DNA of 64,000 nucleotides from Buddleja alternifolia (Eukaryota; Streptophyta; Magnoliopsida; Lamiales; Scrophulariaceae): NCBI GenBank assembly GCA_019426215.1, contig CM033394.1:15768195-15832194 (forward strand), written 5' to 3'. The notes beneath the pieces are model-generated. The model saw only the letters and a list, made by a program, of their open reading frames with translations, had not been told where the DNA came from and ran no database searches. Made by a program: the position numbers and the translations under genes. Within the stretch, counting starts at the first letter, position 1. Each line of letters starts with the position of its first letter. Below are positions 35,500-46,545 of this stretch, in pieces.

Positions 35500-36451
35500 T
35501 ATCAATGATAAAATTGCCATATATGTCGAGATACTGTGGCTTCGTCGTCGGAACATGCACATTAAAAATCAAAATGTGCACATCCCTAAATGAGGAAAAA
35601 CATCACGAGGACCCTCGAACTCACAAATATCCCCAGGGCCGGGGTTTACCAAAAATATGATTCCAGTTGTCTCGTTCACAATTAGATACCACAAAGTAGA
35701 TTGGTTTTCTCCAAAAATCACCAACAAAATCGGCCTCGTCCTTGTTCTAGGCGCCGACTCACCACCACGTTTTCTCCTTGGATTGGTTGCTTGAGTACTC
35801 CATCACAGTATCGCACTTCTAAGTTTATTCACACCTTAGTCCTACTCTTGATTACGTTTATCATTGCTAGCAAAGAAATAATAACTTATGACTTGTGGAG
35901 AAAAGGGGACGAGATTCCAGTGTATTGCTCTAATGTAGAATACAAGAGAAAGGAGAATAAAAATGCCTTAAGCTTACCTAGGGGGCGGCCGCTACTTAGA
36001 TTGTAAAACCACAATGGAGGCCGCCTACTGCTAGGGTCTCAATCGCTAGCGGACCTCATTTTTTTTCTTGAATTCTAATTAAGTTCAGTTCATTTTTTTA
36101 AATTACTCAATAATTAAATAAATAGTCTTGTCCCAATTTAATTCGCTAAATTAAATTTTAATGATTTAAAATAATTAATTAAGCCCAACACAATTAATTA
36201 TCTCCTAAAATTAATTAATCCAATAAATTAATTCTCCAAGAATTAAATGTTCCACAAACCAAGCTACTCAACTAAGTAAAATGTGGTTAGGTTCACTAGC
36301 GAACTAACAATAGGTCCAATCCCCAAATGACTAGACCATTCCAAATTGCGTTATTTAATTATTATGCCAAATAATTAATTAGGTTTTGAATTAATTCACC
36401 AAGATTCAGGACACCTATTGGTCGTGATTTGATGTCTAGCAATGTCATCAC
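35500..36451 (-). repeat. Probable fossil LTR fragment H (left part)
   Basis: An AT-rich TTAATTAA block (36110-36240) is followed by sequence that joins smoothly to DNA right of the solo LTR (38059 onward) when that LTR is removed. The layout resembles a minus-oriented LTR. No termini or target duplication could be fixed. The 101-codon plus ORF 35701-36006 lies in it and shows no domain. Confidence 0.35.
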
Positions 36452-37795
36452 TGTTAGAGTATATGCCCTCGAATGCCATAAAGAGGATAGATTTATAGGG
36501 CATAAACATTGTAACTAAACTCTGATTTTTCTATTAATATAAGGCAGTTGATTGTTGTTTTCTTATAGGCATTTATAAGGTGTGAATAAACAACGTAAAG
36601 TCAATGAAGACAAGGCGAACCTTCTACCTCCTATGGGATAGGAGGAAAGGCACTAGAATGGTTTGACCCTTGACATCTAAAAGGGTTCGCAAGTCTAAGA
36701 AATATTGATTGGGCATCAATAGTGAATAAAGACTTGTATGATGTAAGTTTCGACAGAGAAAGTGACAGTCGTACACTATGGAAATGGTAGTGGGAACTTA
36801 TATCATAGACGTGTCAGTTGGACTGATATGTTCGAACACGGCTCGCATCAGTTCATCACATGAGTATTCACTCATTGACAGTCAATGATGAAACTGATAA
36901 GTAGTGATAGGTACGTGTGAACCTCTGACCTGAGAAATCGAGTTGAAGATGTACTTGTGACATCAAGTCTGTCATTAGAGTAGTTAGATTCAAATCACCT
37001 GTTGGTGGAATCGACCTCGAAGTGCGACTTGATGGGCAAGTAACATTATTAACTGATTTGCAATATGGAATTTATTCTCTCATAAGTGAATGAGTAAAAT
37101 ATATATCCTATGCGATTATGAATAAGTTAGGATGAAAATCTTTGGCCAAAGCATTTAAATACCTTGACTTATTATGAGCTTAGGCATATGGTCAAGTTAT
37201 ATGAGTTTGACTTTAAACCATGACTCTTACTTGACTGAGATAAGAATAAAAGGTTTATACACGTACGGTATTCACGGCATAAAGGTTTGGAATGATCCTA
37301 TTCATTCGTTCTCAATTGGGTTACGGTGTGAGCCACGAGACTGGCTAGGTGTCACTCACACCCCTTTGGATTCCTCCCAATTGCCTTTTGAGACGAATCT
37401 AAAGAGTCGCGCTTAAAGGAAGTGCAAAAGGAAAAACATGAGAAAAAGATTTGAGAGAAATTCACGGCATTAGATGCCGTAATTAATTAATTAATTATTG
37501 GATAATTTAATTAATTAATTAAATTAATGAGTTAATTAATTTCTTGGAGAAATTGAATTATAAATTAATTAGGAATTGAATTAATTGGATTATCAATTCA
37601 TTTATTGGATAAATAAATTATTCGATTAATTAATTAGCAAGCAAGACGAAAGCCCGAAGGCTTCCGAGCCCACTAAGGGACGCCCAAATAGGGCTCTTGC
37701 ATGCTAGTGTTATTGTTTCATAATGATATAAATATATCACAACGTGAAAAATAACACAAGGCAACTTACATAACTTTCTCTCCAAGAAAAAGTCT

Positions 37796-37831
<36 letters not shown>

Positions 37832-38058
37832 GCCGTCTTTGACAAGGAAGAAAGGAGGAGTTTTTCGTTTTTGATTCCGGCATGACGAATTAGAGACGTT
37901 GGCAAATTCGGCGTTAGAGAAAAGGATCACGTTCAGAAATCAACATACGCGAGAACGGTAATTTTTCTATACACAATTAAACACGAGGATTAGAGATGAT
38001 CCGGGCTTTGGGAATTAAATTTACTTTCCGCTGCGTTTTATTCGTATAATTCCCAACA
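36452..38058 (+). mobile_element. Solo LTR G, copia type (1607 bp)
   Basis: It starts TGTTAGAGTATATGCCC and ends TTCCCAACA. The flanks are ATCAC (36447-36451) and ATCAT (38059-38063), which differ at one base. The interior shows the family landmarks: CTCGCATCAGTTC near 36843, GTCGACCTCGAAGTGCGA-like sequence near 37010, and the AT-rich block 37475-37640. A (CT)n run lies at 37797-37829. A 10-bp perfect U5 stem, 38008-38017/38047-38056, encloses TTTCCGCTGCG. No primer site follows, so it is a solo LTR. Confidence 0.87.
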
Positions 38059-39339
38059 ATCATGACTTCCTAGATACTAATGATTAAAGGAAACCTATCT
38101 AAGCTACAATCTTTGCGTGAGTTGAATCTCTCCATCATTTGCCATTCTGAGTCTAGGGCTTGAGTACCAGTCGAAACCCTACTAAAGCAGAAGCTTTGAC
38201 CATGTTAGATCTCTTGTGACCTCGTCTACTAAGTAGGGACCACCAAACCCTCGTAAAGACATTTATATGGCCAAATATTTTCTCGGTCATCTAAGTTACG
38301 CAATAACATAAAAATATCTAGGTATCATACCTTCGATGTATCCCCTGTGTTGTATTTCCTGCTTCGTCAAACAACCATACTACATTCAAAATATCTCACT
38401 TCGTGATACTCCTAGAATCCAGAAGTAGATCAAAGTGAAGTAGGTTGCACGTCACAACCATGTTTTCTCAAGAATAACAACAACCATTAAAAGTCACGGC
38501 AGGCGGAGAACTCATGTTCATTGGAGCGCTAATGTGCGGAGGTTGTTCACATCATTGAAGTCAGAGTGTGGGACTGAGCCTTTCGAATGACAAACGCTTT
38601 GCCCCTTTTTTTTTTCTTTTCTGAATTGGAAAGAGCTTCAAATCGTTACACGAGAGGGTGTAGATGTTGCTCGATCGAGCTAAGTAGTCTAGTCCGTTTC
38701 TGCTCATAGTAGCCTTTACTATTTATAATGGCAAATGCCCATGAGCCTCAGGTCGTTGAGGATTAATTTTACACCTACGACATAGGCTTTCAAGTTTGAC
38801 ACGGAAATAACATGAAATTTTAATGGGGTTGTTCATAGTTCTCTGCGTGGATCCTTATGCGCACTTATCCCCAGATTAATACTAACACAATAAGGTATTC
38901 TCCTGACAGGAATGACACATATAAGCAAGTCTAGATGATGCCGTGATATACCATTATCTCATAGTTTATAAGACTCTTGGAATGAGTTTTAGGATCACAA
39001 CCTAGTTGCGCCTTCTAGAATCTGCACTCAGTTTGCGCCACTACTTCTGTAGATGAGTGTAACACAAGTGACTTTAAATAAGCAATGAATGGATAAGATA
39101 ACGACAACAAGCCAATATTGTTGATATAATTCAAAGACGAGACTGCTATAGTTTTTATAAGTTTTGGCCAAATCACTAGATTGCTCGCTAGACACCTGAC
39201 ATATCAATATAAAAATTAATTATCTAATGATTCGTTATTACTATATAAATGACAAATCGCCTTTATTCGAAAGAAATCATTATGGTAAAATTCAAGCATG
39301 ACCCATGAAGACAGAAGGTTGCATCGACGAGGCCCGTGA
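38059..39339. other. Continuation of fossil H and unassigned repeat-like DNA
   Basis: The first few hundred bases appear to continue fragment H across the solo LTR. The rest has no ORF of note and no clear termini. Confidence 0.35.
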
Positions 39340-39886
39340 GTCCATTTATTTTCCTATAAATACTATACCAAATCTCAATGTAAAAGATAAATTCTTTATA
39401 CCTTTTAAAATATGATCTTACTTAAGTTTTTATTTTCTTTAAGAGTTAAAACTGACTTGAACGTCGAAGGAGCTGATTTAGGAAAACACTCGTCCTACTT
39501 TAATCATTTCTACATGTATAGATAAACCTGCATATACAACATTTCAGGATTGGAAATTCTCTAAAAGATGTTAGTGTCTGAAAGACGCAATAACTTATCC
39601 AAGGAAAATAATTTTGCAAAGAAAATTAAAGAACTGATCTATGTAGTGAGAATGCAAACTTCATTAGAGCTAGATAAATCAGTATGTCTCAGCCTGAGAG
39701 ACCAATAAAGAACAAGAAGGAGTCTGTCAGGAGATGTGAAATAACTTATCCACCGTCGTGCCTCCTTTCTAAAGAAGTAGGGAGATCTTCCTCAAGAAAA
39801 GTACGCTCCTGCTTCACAATAAGAAGATCAAGTGCTTATCTCGAAGATACATAGTGTAAGAACAATTACCTACCGGAGATGGCCTC
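39340..39886 (+). repeat. Probable fossil gypsy (Tat-type) LTR 3' end and leader
   Basis: A TATA box (CTATAAATACTA at 39354-39365) is followed about 90 bp later by AACTGACTTGAACGTCGAAGGAG (39447-39469). That string closely resembles the ACTTGAGCGTCGGAGG string common near the 3' end of Tat-lineage LTRs. Element J is inserted 3' of it, and the sequence resumes at 50813. No termini are fixed. Confidence 0.35.
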
Positions 39887-40474
39887 TGATCTAGCTCGGA
39901 TTTTATCGTATGCTATCTCAGTCAAGATGACCTCGAATATGAACCAACGAACGTACTCTCAAGATTATAGACTGCACTCGAATACTATCAAGCTACCTAC
40001 GTACCTCTAAAAGATCAAGTCTAAACGTAGTTCAAGAAAAGTTGTTATCATGTCTATGATTCGTATTACGAAGATATCTAATATTTAAATTTTAGGATAG
40101 TACTCTCAAGTCTTCGAATCACCCAAGCAACACGATATGTAGTTCGTAGTATTTATTGCTTAGATTTTTCGTCCTTGAATCTTCATAAATGGAGGTATTT
40201 ATAGGAATTCCACTCTGTACTGTTGAATGAATGACAGATGGGACGTCTTACCCTTGGATACTTTACAAGTGTATTTGATGAATGGTGACGATCAGTCACC
40301 ATAGGGTCGGCTCATGGGTCGATCCTACCCGATTTATTAAAAACACGCGGATCCTGCAACGCACTGTCCACTGTTATTATATATCTGCTTCGTACTCATA
40401 TACGAGGAAATTTAAAAAGTCCTACGATATGTCATACAAACTCGTAAAGGAACAACTCTTTATTTGGTACATCA
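39887..40474 (-). repeat. 3' LTR of element J (588 bp)
   Basis: The plus-strand ends are TGATCTAGCTCG and GGTACATCA. Directly right of it, TTAGTCCCCCACTTCG (40475-40490) reads on the minus strand as the polypurine tract GAAGTGGGGGACTAA, which identifies this as the 3' LTR. Confidence 0.93.
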
Positions 40475-40702
40475 TTAGTCCCCCACTTCGTTAGTAATGA
40501 AGAAACTAATTTTAATTCGTTGATTGGTTGCTGACGAAGTAGACAGATAAGGCTTTTAATGAATTTAATTCTTTTTATGTCAACGATTCAACTATTACAT
40601 GTAATCAATACTCTGCATCCATTTACGTAATTAATTTGGACACGCCGTTTCCCAAGAGACATGTCTGACCCAACATGCAGCCGTTTTGAATTCCAAAACA
40701 CA

Positions 40703-41400
40703 CCAGTTGAATTCGAAACGTCACCCATTTTCACCATTGGACGTATTTTTTACCAACAGATTCCATCCGTTGATTCCTAACTTCTCCTACTATATATACC
40801 CTAGTTTACATTTCATTTGAATTTTTACTTTTGCAAATTTACTTTTTCACAGAGAGAGTTCTTAAGGTTATCTGCTACTTGGTGTTCTTGCTGTTTGGAG
40901 ATCAATTCCTAGTTAAAATTCTAGTTTTATCTCGTGCTAGGTATAAGCTTTACCCTTCTCTCATTTATTTTTCCCGTATTTGCATTTTCCAGTGATACAT
41001 TATAAGTATTTCTGGTGTGGGTGCTGAATCACCACATATCTCTGACGAGGAAAATGAGTCCACCTTATCCTCTCATAGTGGGTCTGCCAGTAGTTTGAGT
41101 AGTCCTGAAACTTCTCCTGAACCTCATGTAAACGACCCCCCTATAGTTATCAAACTATAAGAACCTGATATCCCCCATCCCTATCCAAATCTCGAGGGAG
41201 ATGAAAATACTAATCACAATTATTTCCCAATATGGATAGGGCTCTTAGAATAGTTTCCTGGTTAGGTTATTCCTCAATTTTAACTGCATCGAACATTGAC
41301 GACATTAGGGCTAAGTATCATATCCCTTCTAATTTTTGAACTTCGCTTCTAATGAGAATGATAGAATGCATCGTCCCCCCATAGGATTCCGCACTGTGCA
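40703..41400 (+). repeat. Inverted repeat arm 1 inside J (about 698 bp), with antisense promoter and exon
   Basis: It is the inverted copy of 43252-43955. On the plus strand, antisense to pol, it reads like a gene start. A TATA box (CTATATATACCC at 40790-40801) is followed by a leader, a likely 5' splice site (GCTAG/GTATAAG near 40938), a pyrimidine-rich stretch and 3' splice site (TTTTCCAG near 40993). An ORF with ESPHISDEENES-type acidic/serine-rich sequence follows and hits a stop at about 41160. Antisense ORFs between pol and 3' LTR are known in Tat-lineage elements such as Grande and Retand. Confidence 0.75.
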
Positions 41401-41402
41401 AA

Positions 41403-41700
41403 CTCGACCCCTATGGAAGCAATAAAAATTGCCTATCCACTCGACCAATGGGGCATTGATATCTTAGGTTGATAGTTTCAAAAAACTCCTCATGGCATAA
41501 TTATTCTAAAAAAATGAAGTAACATGTATTTTCATTTGCTTATTATAATTCTACGTAGGACCTTTCCCTCCAGCCCAAAACCAAAATAAGTTTGTTATTG
41601 TGGCAATAGAACACTTCACGAAGTGGATAGAAGCAGAGGTTGTGGCTCGTATCACAGAAAAAGTTGTTATCGACTTTGTTTGGAAGAATATAATATGCAG
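41403..41700 (+). pseudogene. Integrase core fragment of J in the wrong orientation
   Basis: The plus strand encodes MEAIKIAYPLDQWGIDIL, a few disrupted codons, then FVIVAIEHFTKWIEAEVVARI and FVWKNIICR. These are the first third of a Tat-type integrase core, with D in WGIDIL as the first catalytic acid. All other pol domains of J, including the integrase zinc finger (43970-44281), are on the minus strand. This fragment has therefore been inverted. It ends abruptly at about 41700, before the second and third catalytic acids. Confidence 0.82.
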
Positions 41701-41749
41701 GTAAATTAACCTAAATAACTAAGCTACAGGGATAGTAGTGGATTCGAAT

Positions 41750-43641
41750 TTACTTGCAGGGAAACAGCCTTTTCCTTGTCCTCCTGAGCAGCAGTGAGCT
41801 CAGCAGCGACCTGTCCCTTATAGTCGATGAGCTCTTGTTGAGATCGACTTAAGATCTCTTTCATCGTTGAATTGTTAAGGGACAGCTGGTGAATTAGGAA
41901 CTTCGTCTAAAATCGATCATGTAATATTGACATAAAGATACGTGTTAGTGCAAATTTATATTTATTGGAAAATTAAAAAATCATAATGATAAATTGTGTA
42001 CCCTTTCAAGATATTGAGCCGCCTGTTTCTCGACGAGAAGATGAGGCTAGTCGAGGATAAGAGCTTTATCCTTGGGCAACAAAGTGCGATGAAATAATTC
42101 AATCGCTGTATTGCCGCTAGGATCTTTGATTATGCTACTGTGGGGATATATTTGCCAATCTTGGGTGAGTGGCTACTGGTCGGGTCGTACTGGAGCTCGT
42201 TCAACAACCTCGCATTCAAGGTAATCTTTAAGCCGGAACGATTCTACCTGATTGAGCATTTCATAATCACGAGCGTCAGGTTTGTCCGTTGTCTCAGCTC
42301 GAGGACTCGACCTCGTTGGAGTGGCCTGGGAAGTACTCTCTCAATGGGGACGTTTCTCTGGAAAACCGTAGGGGGCGCTAGTTAATTCCCCAACTGGTTC
42401 AGATCGTCGTCGTCGAACGAACGAGCCCTCTTCGACCTCGTGTCAGTTAGCTGGCCCCGTACTTCGTGGCAGACGGGGTACAATGGTTGGGCGAGTAGGC
42501 TGGGCACGAGGGACTTTCTGATTTTGGGAGTTAGCTATCCTTATTCCAGGTTGTCCCTGGCTTCGTCCGCGGCCTGTACTACGACCCACCGCGTCTGCTG
42601 CCCTTTGGGCCGCTGCATCACAGCTCTCTTGTCCAAACGAGCTTGTCTCTCTTCCATTGCTACGAGTGTGACCAAGAAGAAACAATATGTTTTTTTGAAA
42701 ATAATATATATATGTAATAAATGTGGGAAGGCAAATATAGAATTTTACCCAAGTTTTCGATGACGGGCACGTTAGCACTACTGAGCCCACACGTGACTAG
42801 CACTGACTCATTCATTATGACATCGGGCTTGAATAACCGTTTAAGAATACGTTTTAAGGTTCGGCGAGATATGGTGGGTCTACCAACATTGCTTAAGTCA
42901 ACGAGGTCCATACCCCATGGACGAGGTACGTTCCATCGTTTGTTTAAAAGGGGAGCAATGAAGAAAAACTTTTTCTTCCAGTCTCCGAAGGAAGACTGGG
43001 TACGAGATTGAAGGCAACAATGACGCTGAGGTGATAGGAAGACAAAACCTTGTTTCGTAGATTTAGTGCATCGATGCACGGATAAAAAACCATTGAAGTT
43101 TTTTATATTCGGATGAACGCCGTACGTCCTCATTACGACTATAAAGAAGATAATATGCCTATAAGAGTTGGGAAGTAATTGTGTGAGACTTGAGAAGAAT
43201 ATTTTTAATGGCAGGATGTAAAGGGAATCTAAGTCCTGAAGCACGATGGGCTACGTGCACAGTGCGGAATCCTGTGGGGGGGGACGATGCATTCTATCAT
43301 TCTCATTAGAAGCGAAGTTCGAAAATTGGAAGGGATATGATACTTAGCCCTAATGTCGTCAATGTTCGATGCGGTTAAAATTGAGGAATAACCTAACCAG
43401 GAAACTATTCTAAGAGCCCTATCCATATTGGGAAATAATTGTGATTAGTATTTTCATCTCCCTCGAGATTTGGATAGGGATGGGGGATATCAGGTTCTTC
43501 TGGTTCGATAACTATAGGGGGGTCGTTTACATGAGGTTCAGGAGAAGTTTCAGGACTCCTCGAACTACTGGCAGACCCACTATGAGAGGATAAGGTGGAC
43601 TCATTTTCCTCGTCAGAGATATGGGGTGATTCAGCACCCAC
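41750..43641 (-). pseudogene. Additional ORF of element J (putative gypsy-type transposon protein), decayed
   Basis: Open stretches on the minus strand follow one another: 43405-43641 (acidic N-terminus), 43229-43426 and 42660-43244, then 42443-42660 (Ala/Gln/Arg-rich) and 41750-41880 (coiled-coil-like, QQELIDYKGQVAAELTAAQE). The part LNSYRH-FLSVHRCTK-GFVFLSPQ-DWKKKFFFI (43000-43200) resembles, from memory, the plant 'putative gypsy type transposon' family found in Tat-related elements. Its function is unknown. The first exon and its promoter (43252-43955) are duplicated in reverse at 40703-41400. Frameshifts and likely introns separate the pieces. Confidence 0.55.
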
Positions 43642-43955
43642 GCCAGAAATACTTATAATGTATCACTGGAAAATGCAAATACGGGAAAAATAAATGAGAG
43701 AAGGGTAAAGCTTATACCTAGCACGAGATAAAACTAGAATTTTAACTAGGAATTGATCTCCAAACAGCAAGAACACCAAGTAGCAGATAACCTTAAGAAC
43801 TCTCTCTGTGAAAAAGTAAATTTGCAAAAGTAAAAATTCAAATGAAATGTAAACTAGGGTATATATAGTAGGAGAAGTTAGGAATCAACGGATGGAATCT
43901 TTTGGTAAAAAGTACGTCCAATGGTGAAAATGGGTGACGTTTCGAATTCAATTGG
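43252..43955 (-). repeat. Inverted repeat arm 2 inside J
   Basis: This is the reverse complement of 40703-41400, and carries the same TATA box (43858-43866), splice-like sites and acidic first exon. Here the 79-codon exon (43405-43641) is open to its end, whereas arm 1 has gained a stop. Its right edge cuts into the integrase directly after the zinc-finger region. Confidence 0.85.
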
Positions 43956-43969
43956 TATATTGCCCCATT

Positions 43970-44281
43970 GGTCCTTGGTTGATGTATCTCATTGGAATGC
44001 ATTTGGCATTCTTGACACTTCTTGGCAAACTCATATGCATCTTTGACCAAGGTGGTCCAAAAGTAACCTTGCCTTGTAACCTTTTGTGCTAACGACCTTC
44101 CCGCGGAATGATTTCCACAACTTCCCTCGTGGATTTCTCGTAGAACATACTCAAATTCTGATGGATTTAGGCATCGTAGCAATGGTCCCTCCACTGATCT
44201 TTTGAATAGTTCTCCATCCACCATTACAAATCTCGTTGCTCTGTTAGAAACCCTCCTAGCCTCAACTTTGTCTTCAGGCAA
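43970..44281 (-). pseudogene. Integrase zinc-finger (H2C2) region of J
   Basis: Minus-strand residues include LREIHEGSCGNHSAGRSLAQKVTRQGYFW and CQECQMHSNEIHQP, the H2C2 zinc-binding domain at the start of gypsy integrases, with both histidines and both cysteines kept. The frame runs on to 43838 but codes there for unrelated residues from the inverted arm. It is joined upstream to the RNase H reading frame. Confidence 0.85.
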
Positions 44282-44288
44282 TTCATCT

Positions 44289-44906
44289 TTAACTAAATAG
44301 TCCGTAGTCCCATCCTTCCATGAAATCTCTTATCATCATTTTTTCTCTAGCCTCATATGACCCAGCAACCTTCCTTGCCACCAATTGAGAGTTAGTGTAT
44401 ACTGTTAACATTTTTACTTCTAAACTTTTTGCCATCTTTAAGCCAGCAATAAGGGCTTCATATTCTGCTTCATTATTAGTAACATCGAAGTTCAATTTTA
44501 TTGCAAACTCCATATCCAATTTATCTGGGGTTTGTAGCCATATTCCAATTCCTCCTCGTTTCGTCATTGATGTTCCATCCACAGGAAACAACCATGGTTT
44601 TGCAGGTTCCATCACCGCTACATCTATGGGTGACTCCGTCGCCATCTCAACAACGAAGTCTGCCATTACTTGTGCTTTGACGGCCGTACGACTTCTATAT
44701 TCGATATTGAATTCTCCTAATTCAATGGCCCATTTTATGAGTCTACCCAACACATCGGGTTTTGCCAACACTTGCTTCAGCGATTTATTCGTAAGTACCA
44801 CAATATGATGGGATTGAAAATATGGTCTTAACTTACGAGCTGAAGTTACTAGAGAAAGTGCCCATTTTTCAATCTCTAGATAATTCAATTCAACCCCTTG
44901 TATCAA
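44289..44906 (-). pseudogene. RNase H and second (aRNH) RNase H domain of J
   Basis: The 205-codon open remnant holds the end of the retrotransposon RNase H (LRPYFQSHHIVVLTNKSLKQ). It continues into a second RNase H-like domain with VDGTSMTKRGGIGIWL (first acid), NNEAEYEALIAGL (second acid) and VYTNSQLV, where the usual DSQLV aspartate is asparagine. A tandem second RNase H is characteristic of Tat/Ogre elements. The missing aspartate and the stops at both ends mark it as inactive. Confidence 0.88.
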
Positions 44907-45053
44907 TTTACTGACATAATATACGGGTTTATGTTCATTCTCAACCTCTCAAACCAAAACTGCGCTAATTGCCGCTAAAGACACAGCTAAATACAAAACT
45001 AGAGGCTCCCCGAAGACAGGTTTCGTTAACAACGGAGGGGACACCAAATATTC

Positions 45054-45403
45054 TTACAATTCTTGGAAAGCTTTTTCACATGCTTCTGTCCACGTAAAGT
45101 TTTTCACCTTTTGCAATATTTTGAAAAAATGCAGACCCTTATCTGCAGATCTAGAGATAAATCTATTTAAGCTCGCCATTCTCCCAGTTAACTTTTGTAC
45201 ATCCTTTACATTTGCAAGGGATTTCATATTCAAAATAGCCTCAATTTTCTCAGGGTTTGCCTCGATACCTTGTTCAGTAACCATATAACCCAGAAATTTC
45301 CCCCAACAAACTCCGAATGTACATTTGTTAGGGTTCAGTTTCATTCCATATCATTTCATTATTTCAAAAGCTTTTTTCAAATGATTCAAGTGATTTGATC
45401 CAT
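45054..45403 (-). pseudogene. Reverse transcriptase, C-terminal part (element J)
   Basis: The 96-codon open stretch 45054-45344 carries KLNPNKCTFGV, FLGYMVTEQGIEANPEKIEAI and LTGRMASLNRFISRSADKG. This is the thumb/connection part of gypsy RT. It continues toward RNase H with stops near 45053 and 44950. Its N-terminal partner is at 47128-47785, on the other side of the CACTA insertion. Confidence 0.9.
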
Positions 45404-45755
45404 CTACACTACTACAGAAATCACTTATAACAGTGGTTTTTTTGGGCCTATGACATCGGTTTTTAACCGTTGTCATAGGTACCGATGTTATATGGTTTTG
45501 ACCTATGACAGCGGTTAAAAAACCGCTGTCATAGGGTTAAAAAAAAAAGATTTATTTGGACCCTATAACAGCGGTTTCGGCTGAACCGCTGTCATAGGGC
45601 GACCTATGACAGCGCTTCCGACTGAACCACTGTCATAGGGGTTAAAAAAAAAAAAAAAATTGGATCCTTTGACAGCGGTTCAGCCGGAACCACTGTCATA
45701 GGGTTGTTTATTTTATTTTTTTTAATTTTATTTTCTCGATTATAATGTTACTATG

Positions 45756-46032
45756 TCCGAATCACACGAAATTCGCACGGTCATAGCAAAACGGCATTCT
45801 GAACAAAACGCAAGTAATAACTTGCGCTCTCGTGATTTTAGCCATTTGAGATCGTTTAAGACCTCAAATATGCATTTTATTACAAAAATACCCTATTTTC
45901 ATAATAAAACGCAAATTTGAGGCCTTAAACGATCTAAGATGGCTAAAATCACGAGAACGCATGACAACGTCATGCGTCTTGTTTAGAATACCGTTTCTTT
46001 ATGACAATATGAATTTCGTGTCATTCCGACAC
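45756..46032. repeat. Imperfect foldback of about 277 bp inside the CACTA element
   Basis: The left arm, about 45756-45878, pairs with 45910-46032. Shared blocks include CACGAAATTCG/CGTGTCATTCCG neighbours, CTCGTGATTTTAGCCAT, and GATCGTTTAAG with its complement. The loop is about 30 nt. A transcript would form a hairpin with arms over 120 nt long. Confidence 0.75.
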
Positions 46033-46059
46033 CGCAAAATTTCAACCGAAAAATATTTT

Positions 46060-46545
46060 CATAAATACACAAATATACGTACACCCACACATACACGAAT
46101 ATACGTACACCCACACATACACAAATATACATACACCCATCAATATATACACAAATATACATACGCCCATCAACATATACACAAATATAGGTACACCCAT
46201 CCACATATATACATACATAAATATACATACAACCACATATACACAAATACACACACACCCACACATACACAAATACACCCATTAACATATACACAAATAT
46301 ACATACACCCATCCACATATATACATACACAAATATACATACACCCATCAACATATACACAAATATACATACACCCATCAAAATATACACAAATATACAT
46401 ACACCCATCCACATATATACATACACAAATATACATACAACCACATATACACAAATATACACACACCCACACATACACAAATACACCCATTAACATATAC
46501 ACAAATATACATACACCCACACATATACAAATATACATATATATA
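46060..46545. repeat. Tandem repeat, ACACCCAYMMACATAYACAAATATACAT-like units
   Basis: About 480 bp of 26-34-bp variant units rich in CA and TA. All overlapping ORFs on both strands here (Thr/His/Tyr- or Val/Cys/Gly-rich) are by-products of the repeat. Confidence 0.9.

Noticed and set aside
35701..36006. 101-codon plus ORF as a gene
   Set aside because: It lies in a probable fossil LTR and has no recognisable domain or conserved motif.
36452..38058. Full plus-strand copia element starting at LTR G
   Set aside because: No primer site or gag follows 38058, and the flanking 5 bp nearly match, so it is a solo LTR.
42660..43244. 195-codon minus ORF considered as a host gene
   Set aside because: It lies inside element J with its LTRs and target duplication on both sides, and it joins the other pieces of the additional ORF of the element.
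44395..44808. 137-codon plus-strand ORF
   Set aside because: It is the antisense shadow of the gypsy RNase H frame on the minus strand.
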